Assembly: GCA_963402885.1 (NCBI GenBank)
Contig: OY727094.1
Coordinates: 2,668,501-2,732,500 of the forward strand
Source of the DNA: Antedon bifida
Lineage: Eukaryota; Echinodermata; Crinoidea; Comatulida; Antedonidae
DNA length: 64,000 bases
Direction of reading: 5' to 3'
This document shows, piece after piece, positions 24,343 through 35,931 of the stretch. The notes beneath the pieces are model-generated. The model was not told the DNA's origin. It was given only the letters and a program-made list of their open reading frames with translations, and ran no database searches. Position 1 is the first letter of the stretch. Each line of letters begins with the position of its first letter. A program made the position numbers and the translations under genes.

Positions 24343-25355
24343 CCGCGACCACCAAGGCAAAGCACTTTTTGTATTCATCCTGACTTATGGCGGCGCCCTA
24401 CCGAATGGACAATATTACCGGTTACAGGGAAAACCGCGGATTACTCATTCTTGTGATATATATTCTTTGACAGTACTAACAACAACGTGTAAATATTAAC
24501 TAGAGATAAATTAACAGACAACACATTCTAAACCGCGCGGTGATCTAGTTAGGACATCTGCATATACCGATATTTATTTGAATAAACTCCCAGGGCGTTT
24601 ATTGTTCAGGAGAGTTTTTAGGAGCACCTAGGTACCAAATCATATTTGGTTTCCAGGGACGTATAATAACGAAACGCAAGCGAGTTGACCAATCACAAGC
24701 GACTATGATGATCTATCGCGCGCCGCCCTGATCATTACGCTTGATTCCCACAAGGACGCAGCACAAGGACGTAAGCGCAACGCAAGTAATTTGACCAATT
24801 ACGACACGATAGATCATTAACTGCTGTCGCTTGTCATGGTCAACTCGCTTGCGTTGCGCTTACGTCATTGCGTTGCGTCCTAGTGAAACCAAACTTTAGA
24901 TATATTTTAATAGTTTAACTAGAATAGAAAAATGCAACATATTTAATGAACGAAAGTTTTAAATAAAAAAGGCAATTTAGACACATACATTTTTGTTTAT
25001 TTTTTTATTTTCTGTCTTGTGTTTAGCCAACACTATAAAATGGCCTCTTAAATTACAAATACAACAAATAACAACAAATTATTTTTTACTGGAGGACAAC
25101 TTTTTATGTAACTTTCTTATGTTCCTTTTCGTGCACCATAATTTTTATACAAACGCTTCTTCTTCAACTGGCGCTAAACGCAAGGACGTAAGCGCACTCA
25201 AGTAATTTGACCAATCAGGACACGATGTGTCATCCGTATTATCACTTGTGATTGGTCAACTCACTAGCGTTGTGCCTACGTCGTCCTTGCGCGCGTTGTA
25301 CGTCCAATGAACAGATTGCTATGGTTAATTAATTAACTTATGTAGGCCTATGACG
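24343..25355. other. 3' flank of copy C
   Basis: From about 24575 on, this matches 11166-11950 and 15107-15891, the 3' flank of the copy B last exons, including a type II MITE at 24731-24896. The first 230 bases show nothing recognisable. No gene. Confidence 0.6.
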
Positions 25356-28300
25356 TCAGAATGTTTTAGGATGACGATTACAAGGCGATGTAACCAACCT
25401 AATAACACCAGACGCATTCAGCTGTTTTAAAACTTTAAATTCCTCTGGCATGTGGTGTCCATTTTTAAAAGATGCATTTCCGTAATAATGGTACGTGACG
25501 GGTTTCCCTTCGGCTGTTCGGTTGAAAGGGTAAAATCCATACAATGATACTTTACTACACATATTTCCAGCAAGCGAAACTACGTAAAGGCCCGACGATG
25601 GCGATGAAATTTTCCACCTCCTAAAAAAAAAAGAAAAAAAAAAGAAATTTTTTTTAAATCCAAGTGGGCGCCTTATAGGCCTATTTTCCATTAGTATATT
25701 CCATATAGGCCTTCCCCATGCTTGTGGCATGCAGTGCAAAGAAACCCGATTGAGCCTACTATATATTGTCTTGTGTTGGTTTCCTGTGGAAACCTAGTTA
25801 GGCTGAACGTTCACATTGTGCTAATGAAGTGTGTCGGCTCAGTGTGATCTTCGACTTCAATTCATTCTTTTCTTTATAAAAAGTACTAAAGCTCTGTCTA
25901 AATTATCAAACTAATTTGACAAAAAAAATGTGATGATGTGCCCAAATATGGTAGTGATGTGCCCAAATATGATAGTGATGTGCCCAAAAATATGGTAGTG
26001 ATGTGCCCAAATATGGCAGTGATGTGCCCAAATATGTATATTGTAGATTACCTCGCAATCGACTTTTTAAGTGATTTACTTGGTCGTGCTAATACAATGC
26101 TTGGCTTGAATGTGCGCATGACATTGACAATATCCATCTTGGGAGACGAGGCGCTTGCCTTTGTCACCCATATAATAGTGGAATTATTCAAATTGTTCAG
26201 ATAGCGATACATCGTTTTGTAACAACTATCATTTTTATTCTGTGAGCACCAGCCATAATGTCTTCCCTGTTCATTGTTTATTGTCACTAATTTTGTTCTT
26301 GTTCCAACATCTTTCTCGAAACCTTCCAGTGGCGCCATATTTGAACGAAACACGTGATCATGCGCATCAATTTCCAATCCGCAATTACTACCCTGCAGGA
26401 TTCCGGAGTTTCCAATGACAGCGCACGTGTTCGCAGGCTTTATCCATGGTTCCCCATTGGCTTGAGCTGTTTCGGTGTAAGTTTGGTTTGATATTTGATC
26501 GTTAGGATAGACACGGAGCAATCTAATCGGCGAAAACCCCTTTAAACTTTTTCTGTAGAAAAAAAGACATGCTTTACTGAATAAACGAAATATAGTTGCC
26601 TCAACGTACACATCCAGCAAAACATTTTGATTTCATGTTCCCGCCTAAATATATTTTCTTTTTCTATCTGTAAAATATTGACTTTCATGTTTATTTATTT
26701 ATTTGGATGTACACCTTTAGATCGGTAGCACACTTACAGTACAAAGGTGCATTTGTAGTGCAAATTTTACATACAGAAAAGGCAAAAAAAGAAGAAAAAA
26801 CCAAATCAAATGAAAACATACATATTAAATCTATTAATCCGTAACATAATTATCCTCAAACCCACAAAATCTTAAAGATGTATTGTCCCTTTGACTAATT
26901 CCAAAAAAATAAAAAATAACAGATTTCGAAAAAAGGTGGGTCATTTTGAAGTATCATAATAGTTATTAACTATCACCAAAAATTTGTCGAAAAAAAAATC
27001 ATTTAACTGAAATACAGATGTTTTTTTGTTAAAAAAATAACTCTGACTTCCAGTCAAAGTTTTCGATCAAAACATACCCCATAATGAAACGCGCTTGTTT
27101 GGCTACTCTGTATGCATAATCATAAAACTTCCTCACGATCTGTGTGAAAATACCTTCTCAACCGTGACGAGTTGTAAACAATCCTAATTAGCATATGCAT
27201 AATGCGTAATCGTGGTTTGAAATCTTTGTTTACTTTCGCTCGCGACGATTTTCCAAACGAAATGTAATCAAACTAATTTACCTGTTAATTACGTAAAATT
27301 GTTGCTTTTGGCTCGAATTTTCGACTTAAAGTGAATAACTTTAATATTACTTTGATATGGCCAATTTAAATTTAGAATATTTTGACCTTCATTTTTTTGT
27401 GTTTCAAGGGACAATACATCTTTAAGTCTTTAAATTTATACTCTGTTAAAGTTATCAAAACTTACTGATAATTGATTTAGCGTACGTTAAACAGTATTAA
27501 CCTTTGACCCTTTTTATAACATTATCAATTTGTATATGGTCAGTTAATTTACGAGTAATATGTAAACCGAGATATTTATATGATTCAGTTTCAGATATAA
27601 AGCCATAGTTTCATTTCTGGTTAATGTTAGTATGCTGGCCGCAGTAGCCTTCCATACAATATTTGTGGCGTTTCATATTGTAACTTTTCGCGGCACTGTT
27701 TTGCCTATAGTTAGATAAATCAGTAATAAACTTCAGTCGTACCTTTGTAGCTAAGAAATATTAGTTTAAAATTGATAAATCACTATAATTGTTGAATCAG
27801 CTTGTTTTAGATATATTTAGGATACTATGGATATTAATGTTATTGCATTTTGAGAATCTATATAATAGTTTTGATTGTGTATAGTTCGAAGGGTGAACTA
27901 GTTATCACACAGTATGTACACATGTGTGCGAGATGCTGTATTTAGCCTAGGTACGTCTGCGCGATGGTTTCTTCTTAGTTGCTATGGCAACATGGATAGT
28001 GTTGAAAAGGCGACTGGATGTACCTTTTATGATGGTTATGTTTAGGGTGATCCCTTAATGTTTACATTTGTTGTAATTTGTACTTTTTAATAGTTTTATA
28101 GATTTCGTAGATTGTCAGTTATAGTTTTTTCCTTCATAGGTATTAAAGTTTAACAGTAGAAATTCACAGATGTTTTCAATTGTGCTGCATCCATATGCTC
28201 ACAGCTTTGTAAGTTATGTCATACTATAAAAGATACTGTATGTAAACAACAAACTATGTAACAATTTAATTAACAATAATAGCATATATAATCATATTCA

Positions 28301-28984
28301 TATGATAGCAAGATTGAAAGTATTTCATATGTACTACTGTATTTGAATATCAATTTGAAGGAATTATACTTTCTGTTACCGTTACCGTACCATACACATA
28401 TTCAATCATTGAATAAAACGGTTATACCTAACGGAGCATTTCTAAGCTGTTTGATTTTGTGTCCGTGAAAGTTAGCTTATAATACAATACTCTAATACCT
28501 ATAAGCTCAAGTTCAATAACTTTATTCAATAATAATAATAGTATGGTATTGTCTTTTCCACAAATGCAGACCTGTTACAGTGATAAATAATTGACTTTTT
28601 CCGAGTTTAAAAAAAGGAACATAAGTTTTAACTTGGGAACCAATAACTTGGTTCCAACTTGGAAACCAATAACTTGGTTCCAACTGGGGAACCAATAGCT
28701 TGGTTCCAACTTGGGAACCAATAGATTGGTTCCCAAGTTGGGAACCAATAGACTTTGTCCAGGCGACTGATGACACATCACGTAAACTGACCTAACTCTA
28801 CTTGTTCCTAGATCGCACTCAAATTCAGTTAATAATTTCGCCATTTTATTTCTTTCTTTCTACATACGTACCTAAATCCTGAATCAAAACTTTTAGTATG
28901 CAGCGGTGAATAAAAGTAAATTAACGTGTATATAATTAATGCAAGAGAAACAATAAACACACACTTTGTACTGGCCGACGCCAT
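25356..28984 (-). CDS. ST8SIA: Alpha-2,8-sialyltransferase-like protein, copy C
   Basis: Exon 1 at 28984-28872 (113 nt, ends AG|gtacgt), catalytic exon at 26552-26052 (501 nt) and last exon at 25620-25356 (265 nt) join in phase to 292 aa. No counterpart of the 111-nt exon 2 of copies A and B was found between 26552 and 28872; since that exon is a multiple of three, its loss keeps the frame. Exon 1 gives a type II anchor (MASASTK, then FIVSLALIIYTLIYFY). Motif L (CAVIGNSGILQGSNCG), motif S (PSSGLYVVSLAGN) and HxxxE (HHMPEE) are all present. The region between L and S differs from A (SASSPKMDIVNVMRTFKPS). An alternative is that exons 33264-33125 and 32699-32637 of copy D serve as its 5' end; these also join in phase and would give 322 aa. 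Confidence 0.8.
25893..26045. mobile_element. MITE of the TGTAGACAGAGCTTTA family, intron of copy C
   Basis: Starts AAAGCTCTGTCTAAATTATC and continues with four or five repeats of GATGTGCCCAAATATGGTAGT. It runs almost up to the 3' splice donor of the catalytic exon (26051). Confidence 0.6.
26690..27640 (-). mobile_element. LINE remnant interrupted by a TTAA element
   Basis: On the minus strand at about 27640-27485 a short frame reads ETESYKYLGLHIT, the conserved block after the reverse transcriptase domain of non-LTR elements. The possible 3' end is the TTTATTTATTT run at 26690. A TTAA-bounded element (26872-27425) lies inside. Heavily decayed. Confidence 0.45.
26872..27425. mobile_element. 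TTAA-bounded TIR element, about 550 bp
   Basis: Left end TTAAAGATGTATTGTCCCTT, right end the exact inverse, AGGGACAATACATCTTTAA. Nearly the same sequence recurs at 34852-35404. No transposase; non-autonomous. Confidence 0.82.
27641..28600. other. Intron of copy C, nothing recognised
   Basis: AT-rich, no long frame, and no match I could see to the 111-nt exon 2 of copies A and B. Confidence 0.4.
28625..28755. repeat. Small outlier block of the 27-bp GGTTCCAACTT minisatellite
   Basis: About five units built on TTGGTTCCAACTTGGGAACC, same family as the large array at 30085-31310. Confidence 0.85.
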
Positions 28985-29241
28985 CACAAATTAATAAAAT
29001 GTAACTCTGCAAGAAGAGGGTCAGATTGAGGGGGCTATACATTATTAATCTTGTATACACTATCTAATTTGGTAAAAAGATATAATATTTTGGCACAATT
29101 TTATGTTCTGTCTTGTGTTTAGCCAACACTAGGCCTATCTAAAAAGTTTTCACCGAAGGACATTCCTTTTCGTGCACCATCATTTTTATTCAGGTGCTTG
29201 GTTTCCACTTGGCGCGCAACGCAAGGACGTAAGCGCTCATA

Positions 29242-29424
29242 AAGCTTGGTTCCCACTAGAACGTAACGCAAGGACTCAAACACAACGCAAGCATTTTAAC
29301 CAATGACAAGCACAGTTATAGACAGTTAGCAATCACAAGCTAATAAGCCATCGCTTGTGATTGGTCAATTCACTTGCGTTGCGTTACGTCCTTGCGTTGC
29401 GTCGCTAGTGGGAACCACGCTTTA
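29242..29424. mobile_element. GGTTCCCACTAG MITE, type II
   Basis: Left end AAGCTTGGTTCCCACTAGAA, right end GTCGCTAGTGGGAACCACGC. Palindromic, with TTGTGATTGGTCAA in one arm and the complement, more diverged, in the other. Confidence 0.8.
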
Positions 29425-30084
29425 GCAATTTTGCCAATCAGGACGCGATGGATCATCCGTATTATCAGTTGTGATTGGTCAACTCATCTGCGTTGCCTAC
29501 GTCGTTGTGTTGTGCGTCCAATGAACAGATTCATTGATATGGTTAAATGCAACTAATTTAGGCCTATGATGTCAGAATGTTTTAAGATGACGATTACAAG
29601 GCGATGTAACCATGGAACTAATAGTTCCATGATGTAACCAACAAAGAAAAAGTACTATTTTTATTAGTCGCGATGCAACGCGACTCTACAACTCACTATA
29701 TCGGTCGGTCGGTCGGCAAACACTAACTCAAATTTTGAGTATGCAGTCATGTATATTGCCTTATTACTAAAATAATTACCGGTTAACGATTGTAGTAGGC
29801 TTAATTGAAGCACATTATACATTCTCTTTTATAACATTATACGCAGGCTTATTTCACTTTATTTTTAAGGCTTTATTATCGTTCTGCTTCACCACCGTCG
29901 AAATAAGTGCGGTTTTTGCAAACGGTTATATTGTGTAATAGATAATGGAAACATTCTTTTATGTTGACCTGTATTAGCACCTCTGTTTATTCATGTATGC
30001 TATTATTGTCTTTTAAATACGGTACGATATGCGTATTTGTTATAATAACTACAATCTACACTACTTGCGTTACGTCCAAGTGAG

Positions 30085-31310
30085 AACCAAGGTTGGTTTC
30101 AACTTGGAAACCAAAAAAAACTTGGTTCCAACTTAGGAACCAAACAACTTGGTTCCAACTTGAGAACCAAACAACTTGGTTCCAACTTAAGAAGCAAACA
30201 ACTTGGTTCCAACTTAAGAAGCAAACAACTTGGTTCCAACTTGAGTAGCAAACAACTTTTTTCCAACTTGGGAACCAAACAACTTGGTTCAAACTTTGGA
30301 ACCAAAAAACTTGGTCCCAACTTGAGAACCAAACAACTTGGTTCCAACTTGAGAACCAATAGATTGGTTCCAACTTGAGAACCAAACAACTTGGTTCCAA
30401 CTTGCGAACCAAACAACTTGGTTCCAACTTGAGAACCAATAGATTGGTTCCAACTTGAGAACCAATAGATTGGTTCCAACTTGGAAACCAAACAACTTAG
30501 TTCCAACTTAAGAAGCAAACAACTTTGTTCCAACTTGGGAACCAAACAACTTAGTTCCAACTTGAGAACCAATAGATTGGTTCCAACTTGGAAACCAAAC
30601 AACTTAGTCCCAACTTGAGAACCAATAGATTGGTTCCAACTTGGAAACCAAACAACTTAGTTCCAACTTGAGAACCAATAGATTGGTTCTAACTTGGAAA
30701 CCAAACAACTTAGTCCCAACTTGAGAACCAATAGATTGGTTCCAACTTGCGAACCAAACAACTTGGTTGCAACTTGAGAACCAATAGATTGGTTCCAACT
30801 TGGAAACCAAACAACTTGGTCCCAACTTGAGAACCAATAGATTGGTTCCAACTTGAGAACCAAAAAAACTTGGTTACAACTTGGTTCCAGCTTGGGAACC
30901 AAACAACTTGGTTCCAACTTGAGAACCAAGCAACTTGGTTCCAACTTGGGAACCAAACAACTTAGTTCCAACTTGAGAACCAATAGATTGGTTCCAACTT
31001 GGAAACCAAACAACTTAGTCCCAACTTGAGAACCAATAGATTGGTTCCAACTTGCGAACCAAACAACTTGGTTGCAACTTGAGAACCAATAGATTGGTTC
31101 CAACTTGGAAACCAAACAACTTGGTCCCAACTTGAGAACCAATAGATTGGTTCCAACTTGAGAACCAAAAAAACTTGGTTACAACTTGGTTCCAGCTTGG
31201 GAACCAAACAACTTGGTTCCAACTTGGGAACCAAACAACTTGGTTCCAAATTGGGAACCAAACAACTTGGTTCCAACTTGGGAACCAAACAACTTGGTTC
31301 CAACTTGCTC
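30085..31310. repeat. 27-bp minisatellite with internal dyad, about 45 units
   Basis: Unit about GAGAACCAAACAACTTGGTTCCAACTT in head-to-tail order, with a variant in which ACAACT is replaced by TAGAT. Each unit contains TTGGTTC and its complement GAACCAA, so both strands look alike and single strands can form hairpins. A roughly 350-base block (near 30660-30870) is repeated at 30970-31180, showing higher-order duplication. Open frames over it are artefacts of a unit length divisible by three. Confidence 0.92.
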
Positions 31311-31399
31311 AAGCAAAAATTCATTGAGAGTTATTTCGCCATGTTTGATAATTCTCCAACTTCTTAATCTTCACATACGTACATAATATACCCTTTGTG

Positions 31400-31865
31400 A
31401 TTGTTGACTATAAAGTAGATAAACATAATACATTGATAAGATGGTTAGACATATTTGCACAACATCTATGTCAGCACAAAAGAAAGACCGGGGGGCACCG
31501 GGAGCAACAATAAGATTGTGACAGTCGATCAGCCAGTATTCAGATCATCTATAAATTCCCTTAAGCTCTAACAATCGATAAAAAGTAAATAAACATGATA
31601 CATTAAGATGGTTAGACATATTTGCACAACATCTATGTCAGCACAAAAGAAAGACCGAGAGGCACCGGGAGCAACAATAATTATGACAGTCAATCTGTAA
31701 GTCAGTATTCATCTATAAATTCCCTTAAGCTCTAACAATCAATAAAACCATGACTATAAAGTAATTAACATGATACATTAAGATGGTTAGACATATTTTT
31801 TGCACAAGATTCATGTAAACAAGAAGAAGACAAAGACCGGGAGACACCGGGAGCAGTCTGTCATA
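31400..31865. repeat. Three tandem copies of a 160-170-bp unit
   Basis: AGATGGTTAGACATATTTGCACAACA-type sequence starts near 31439, 31605 and 31780, each followed by GAAAGACCG, CACCGGGAGCA and, in the first two, AAATTCCCTTAAGCTCTAAC. The third copy is more diverged and shorter. No coding seen. (Only short pieces of the unit are quoted.). Confidence 0.8.
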
Positions 31866-32636
31866 TTTTAAAATTATTAACAAACCTACCATTTTGTTTT
31901 GTTTCCATTTAAAAAAAAAACTATTTTAATGATGAATTGTATAATTATATTTATTGATCTACATCTGTAAGTCAAATGGGAAACTTAACATATAAAAAAA
32001 GAAATATAAAAAGAAATATATGTACAGTATATTATATATAATTAATTTTTTAGAATATCACCAAATATATATTTGGTAGTAGTCACTCTCATACTGTAGG
32101 CCTACATTTAAAAGTAACACATCCAAATGCCAACTTTAAGTCAATGGCTACCAGATGTCTCTGTGAGACGGTTATTTGAACCAGTACCAGTACCAGTACC
32201 CGTGCGGTTCAGAATTAATATTTGGCGCCTTTGGTGTTATATTATATACAGTGAATGCAAAAACAAAGCAAGAGAAACAAGAACTGGTTGATTACAAAGA
32301 AATGTATTCGTTTATTTCGTTTCATTTATTAAACAATTCTCTACAAAAAAAAAGATACAAGATGTTACATAGTAAAAAGCATGTGTAGAAGGAAGCCTAG
32401 ATAAGTTTTTTGTTACAAACAAATAAACTTAAGCCTAGACTCCCTGCAGTAATAAACAAAATAACAATGGTTCGGACAAATGAAAAACCATATTCAAAAT
32501 AAGTATGTAACAAAAATATGAAATCTCATAAAAAAAAAGGAAAAAAAGTTCAGTTCAGTTAAAAAAACATTTATTTGTTCAACAATGGCATTATACAGTA
32601 TAATATATAGGTGTGTACATAAATGAAAACACCTAC
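31866..32636. other. No gene recognised
   Basis: AT-rich sequence with a CCAGTACCAGTACC microrepeat at about 32180. A 70-codon plus-strand frame at 32176-32388 has no family features I know. Confidence 0.4.
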
Positions 32637-33356
32637 CTTATCACATTTACCGCTGTTTCGTTAATGTGTCTATACAGCTCTATAGTCGTCCATGATGATC
32701 TAAGGGTCGAATAATGATTTTTATGAATTTCCGGCATGCTTCATCGTTAAATTCCCTACTAACAATCGATACTAAAACTTAGAGTCTTACAAACAGATTT
32801 CGGAAAGATTTGGGACTCTTTGTTTGTTTAACATCCTCCGCCACAATACATTTTGACCCAAAATGAAATTAAGAACTTTTACGTTATAGGAGGGGTTTAT
32901 GAAATCGCTGGCACATAATGGAGGAGAGTATGAAACCGCCCTTTGACCCCCACCTAGATCTATTATTTATCACACCATTTCACATAGCAATCCTATATGT
33001 ATACAATGCTAATCCGTTTCCGTATATTTATGTTCCTGAGGTATTAAATTTAAATAAATTAATGTTAATACCGGTGGTAGATTGAGAGTCGCTTACAGTA
33101 AAATTTCCTGTATGGCCTACTTACTTTTTAGGATACTTTACTTTAGGATGAACTGAACCAAGACTTGCATTATGCAGCGGTGAATACAAGTAAATTAATA
33201 TGTATATAATTATTAGAGGGACAATAAACGCATAAAAACACTTTGTACTGGCCGACGCCGCCATCGCAAATTAATAAGATGTAATGCTGCAAGAACAGGA
33301 TCAGATTGAGGGGGCTATATATTATTACTCATGCTCAAGTACTCATGTACACTTTA

Positions 33357-33421
33357 AGCTCTGTCTACCACTATCAAACTTTATGTTGTCAAACTGGATT
33401 GATAGTGTAGACAGAGCATTA
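33357..33421. mobile_element. Short MITE of the TGTAGACAGAGCTTTA family
   Basis: AAGCTCTGTCTACCACTATC at the left, GATAGTGTAGACAGAGCATT at the right: a 65-base near-palindrome, an internally deleted member of the family at 5020-5246. Confidence 0.7.
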
Positions 33422-34851
33422 GACTAGTCGAAACACAGTTTAAAACTCGAATATCATGTACTGTACTTAATATTATAGATGTTCTACTAGACAGCGTCAT
33501 TTCTTTTTTTTTATTTCTGTATTCTAATTCAAAGCAATATAACATTAAAAACAATCATACATAATAATAGTTAATAATAATAATAATATTTATTCGGCAA
33601 AAGTTCATAAAAGTACATTTTACAATTCATCTTGCCAGGAGCAAGTAATAGGCATGAGCCCAAACAGAAAACTGCTCTTACTCCATCATAGTTACTGGAA
33701 TACTGGAACAAAGATCATATACGATCTTTGACTCATAGTAAATGACTCAGTAAATTATTAATAGTCTAGGTTCTAGACTTAATTTGGTAAAAAGATCAAA
33801 TATTTTGGCACACATGGCGTTTCATACTGAAAAGAAAACCGAAACGCCGAGTGAATTAAACAATTGATTTGATTTCTAAACATGGAACCCAGTGTTAGAT
33901 TAGATGCTGATGGACAATTTGTTGTTTTTTGAAAGTTTTTTTCCCACAATTTTTTTTTATAGAGCCTTTTTTATGTTACACAACAAAATAGCTCATGGTT
34001 TCCCGATTCCATGCTTTGGATGGAGATCGGTGGCCGCCGTATTCACCATTACACTTGGGCTAAGGGCTAAGTGAATACAATTTAAGAGAAATACTTGAAT
34101 ATTTATTGAGTTAAGTGAAACACTTAATATTTTAGGTAAATATCTCTTGGTGAAGTCACTGGGTACACAAATATAAAATAGAAAAAATTAGAGAGATGCA
34201 GAAAAATAAAATGTATTTATAACACCGTGATATATATTCTATATACACTCAGTAGGCTTAATATTATTATTTAATTATATACTAAACCCACCTATATCGC
34301 CTATATCTGAGAAAGGGAGCAGGAATTAATCATTTTTTACACCACGTTCGTCAACATGAGCGCCCTTACGTCACATTTTTGTCAGGTCTCTCGTGCGACT
34401 AAAACAAAATACAGGTAATCTTAGGACCTCTTGGGATACACAGTTCGAAAGTTTTTTACTTCAGATATCATTGGACAAAAATGGAATATGCGGCGGCAGG
34501 GAGAAACAAAATGAATAAACTATTTAATAACGAAACTTTTTTTAAATAATTGAATATTGGCAGGTTATTTGATATTGGTGGTATATAACAAATAAATTTA
34601 AAGAGCTTAAAGAAGTGATGGAAAATATATTTTTTACAGACTGTATGGACGCCGGTAAATTAACCCTCCACAAAAAAGTGGAAGCGTCCAGAATATAGGA
34701 GGAGCGTATATTATAAAAACCCATAGGCGGCCGGTTGAGCGCCAGACATAAAGTTAGGCATCGCTGCTCTGCAACTACTGGTGTTCCAAGTTTAATAACC
34801 ACATAATAAGGTACGTATTCTTGCCTGAAACTCGGGTGTCATTAAAAACTA
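33422..34851. other. Intergenic, no gene recognised
   Basis: AT-rich. The 33590-33700 part resembles a LINE 3' end on the minus strand but has no coding part. The minus-strand frame at 34542-34802 has no recognisable domain. Confidence 0.35.
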
Positions 34852-35404
34852 TTAAAGATGTATTGTCCCTTTGACTAATTCCAAAAAAATTTTTTTTTAA
34901 TATTTCGAAAAAAAGTGGGTCATTTTGAAGTATCATAATAGTTATTAACTTTCACCAAAAATTAGTCAAAAAAAAAATAATTTAACCAAAATACAGACGT
35001 TGTTTTGTTCAAAAAATAACTTTGACTTCCAGTCAAAGTTTTCGATCAAAACATATCTCATAATGCAACGAGTTTGTTTGGCTACTCTGTATGCATAATC
35101 ATAAAACTTCCTCGCGATCAGTGTGAAAACACATTCTCAACCGTGACAAGTTGTAAACAATCCTAATTAGCATCATGCATAATGCGTACTCGTGGTTTGA
35201 AATCTTTGTTTACTTTCGCTCGTGACAATTTTCCAGACGAAATGTAATCAAATTAATTTACCTGTTAATTACATAAACTTGTTGTTTTTGGCTCGAATTT
35301 TCGACTTAAAGTGAATAACTTTAATATTACTTTGATATGGCCAATTTAAATTTAGAATATTTTTTTTTTCATTTTTTGTGTTTCAAGGGACAATACATCT
35401 TTAA
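34852..35404. mobile_element. TTAA-bounded TIR element, second copy
   Basis: Same termini and nearly the same interior as 26872-27425, bounded by TTAA on both sides. Confidence 0.82.
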
Positions 35405-35590
35405 TAATTCGGTCATTTATGATTAATAAGTAGGCCTAATCACACTGATGTCTTTTGGTATAAACAATTTGAGATGGGATTTACCTGTGATTAATTATTA
35501 TTATTATTAAATTAACTCTAATATGGTTTTACACAACGTGCATATTGTAGTTTGTTTCAGCAGCGCATGGTTTACTAATACTAGGCTGTT

Positions 35591-35931
35591 TTAAAGATGT
35601 TATTGTACCCCTAAAGCATGAAAAATGAAGATTAATTAAATCAGACTTTGAATAGGGTATTTCGTAGTTTTAATAAAGTTATTCACTTCCGTAGAAAAAA
35701 AAATGTTTTCACAAATTCAACCAAAAACACATTGCTGACAGCCAATTTAACTATTTTTTAAACTTCAAATTGCAATTTTTTCAGGTAAATAATTTTTTTG
35801 TTAGATCCAATTTTTGGATCCAAAAGTGGATAACTATTATGTTAAAGTGGCATCATATTAAAACCAAAGATAATCTTTGGTAAAACAAACAATTAAGAAT
35901 TTTGTTGAGGGGACACAAGGCAATACATATT
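35591..35931. mobile_element. Related TTAA-type element, diverged right end
   Basis: Begins TTAAAGATGTTATTGTACCC and continues like the element at 3822-4562 (CAGACTT, CACTTCCGTA, GTGGATAACTATTA). The right end, GGACACAAGGCAATACATAT, is degraded. Confidence 0.6.

Larger units (their letters stand above)
29572..33264 (-). pseudogene. Sialyltransferase copy D: 5' exons and a scrap of the last exon
   Basis: Exon 1 at 33264-33125 (140 nt) encodes MAASASTK and a hydrophobic anchor (YAFIVPLIIIYILIYLY), ending AA|gtaagt. An exon 2 homologue ends at 32637 with ATAAG|gtaggt; its longer form carries an in-frame stop and a shifted frame, but an internal acceptor (CCCTTAG|ATCATC) gives a 63-nt exon, 32699-32637, in the correct phase. 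The last 12 codons of exon 4 (VTSPCNRHLKTF, stop) remain at 29611-29572. The catalytic exon is absent; its place is taken by a minisatellite and unrelated sequence. As a unit it is a relic; its 5' exons may be used by copy C. Confidence 0.7.

Noticed and set aside
30056-31324. Several repetitive minus-strand frames (WNQVVWFSS, LVPKLEPSC) up to 167 codons
   Set aside because: They come from the 27-base minisatellite. The peptide is a plain translation of the repeat, with no start context, splice partners or other domain.
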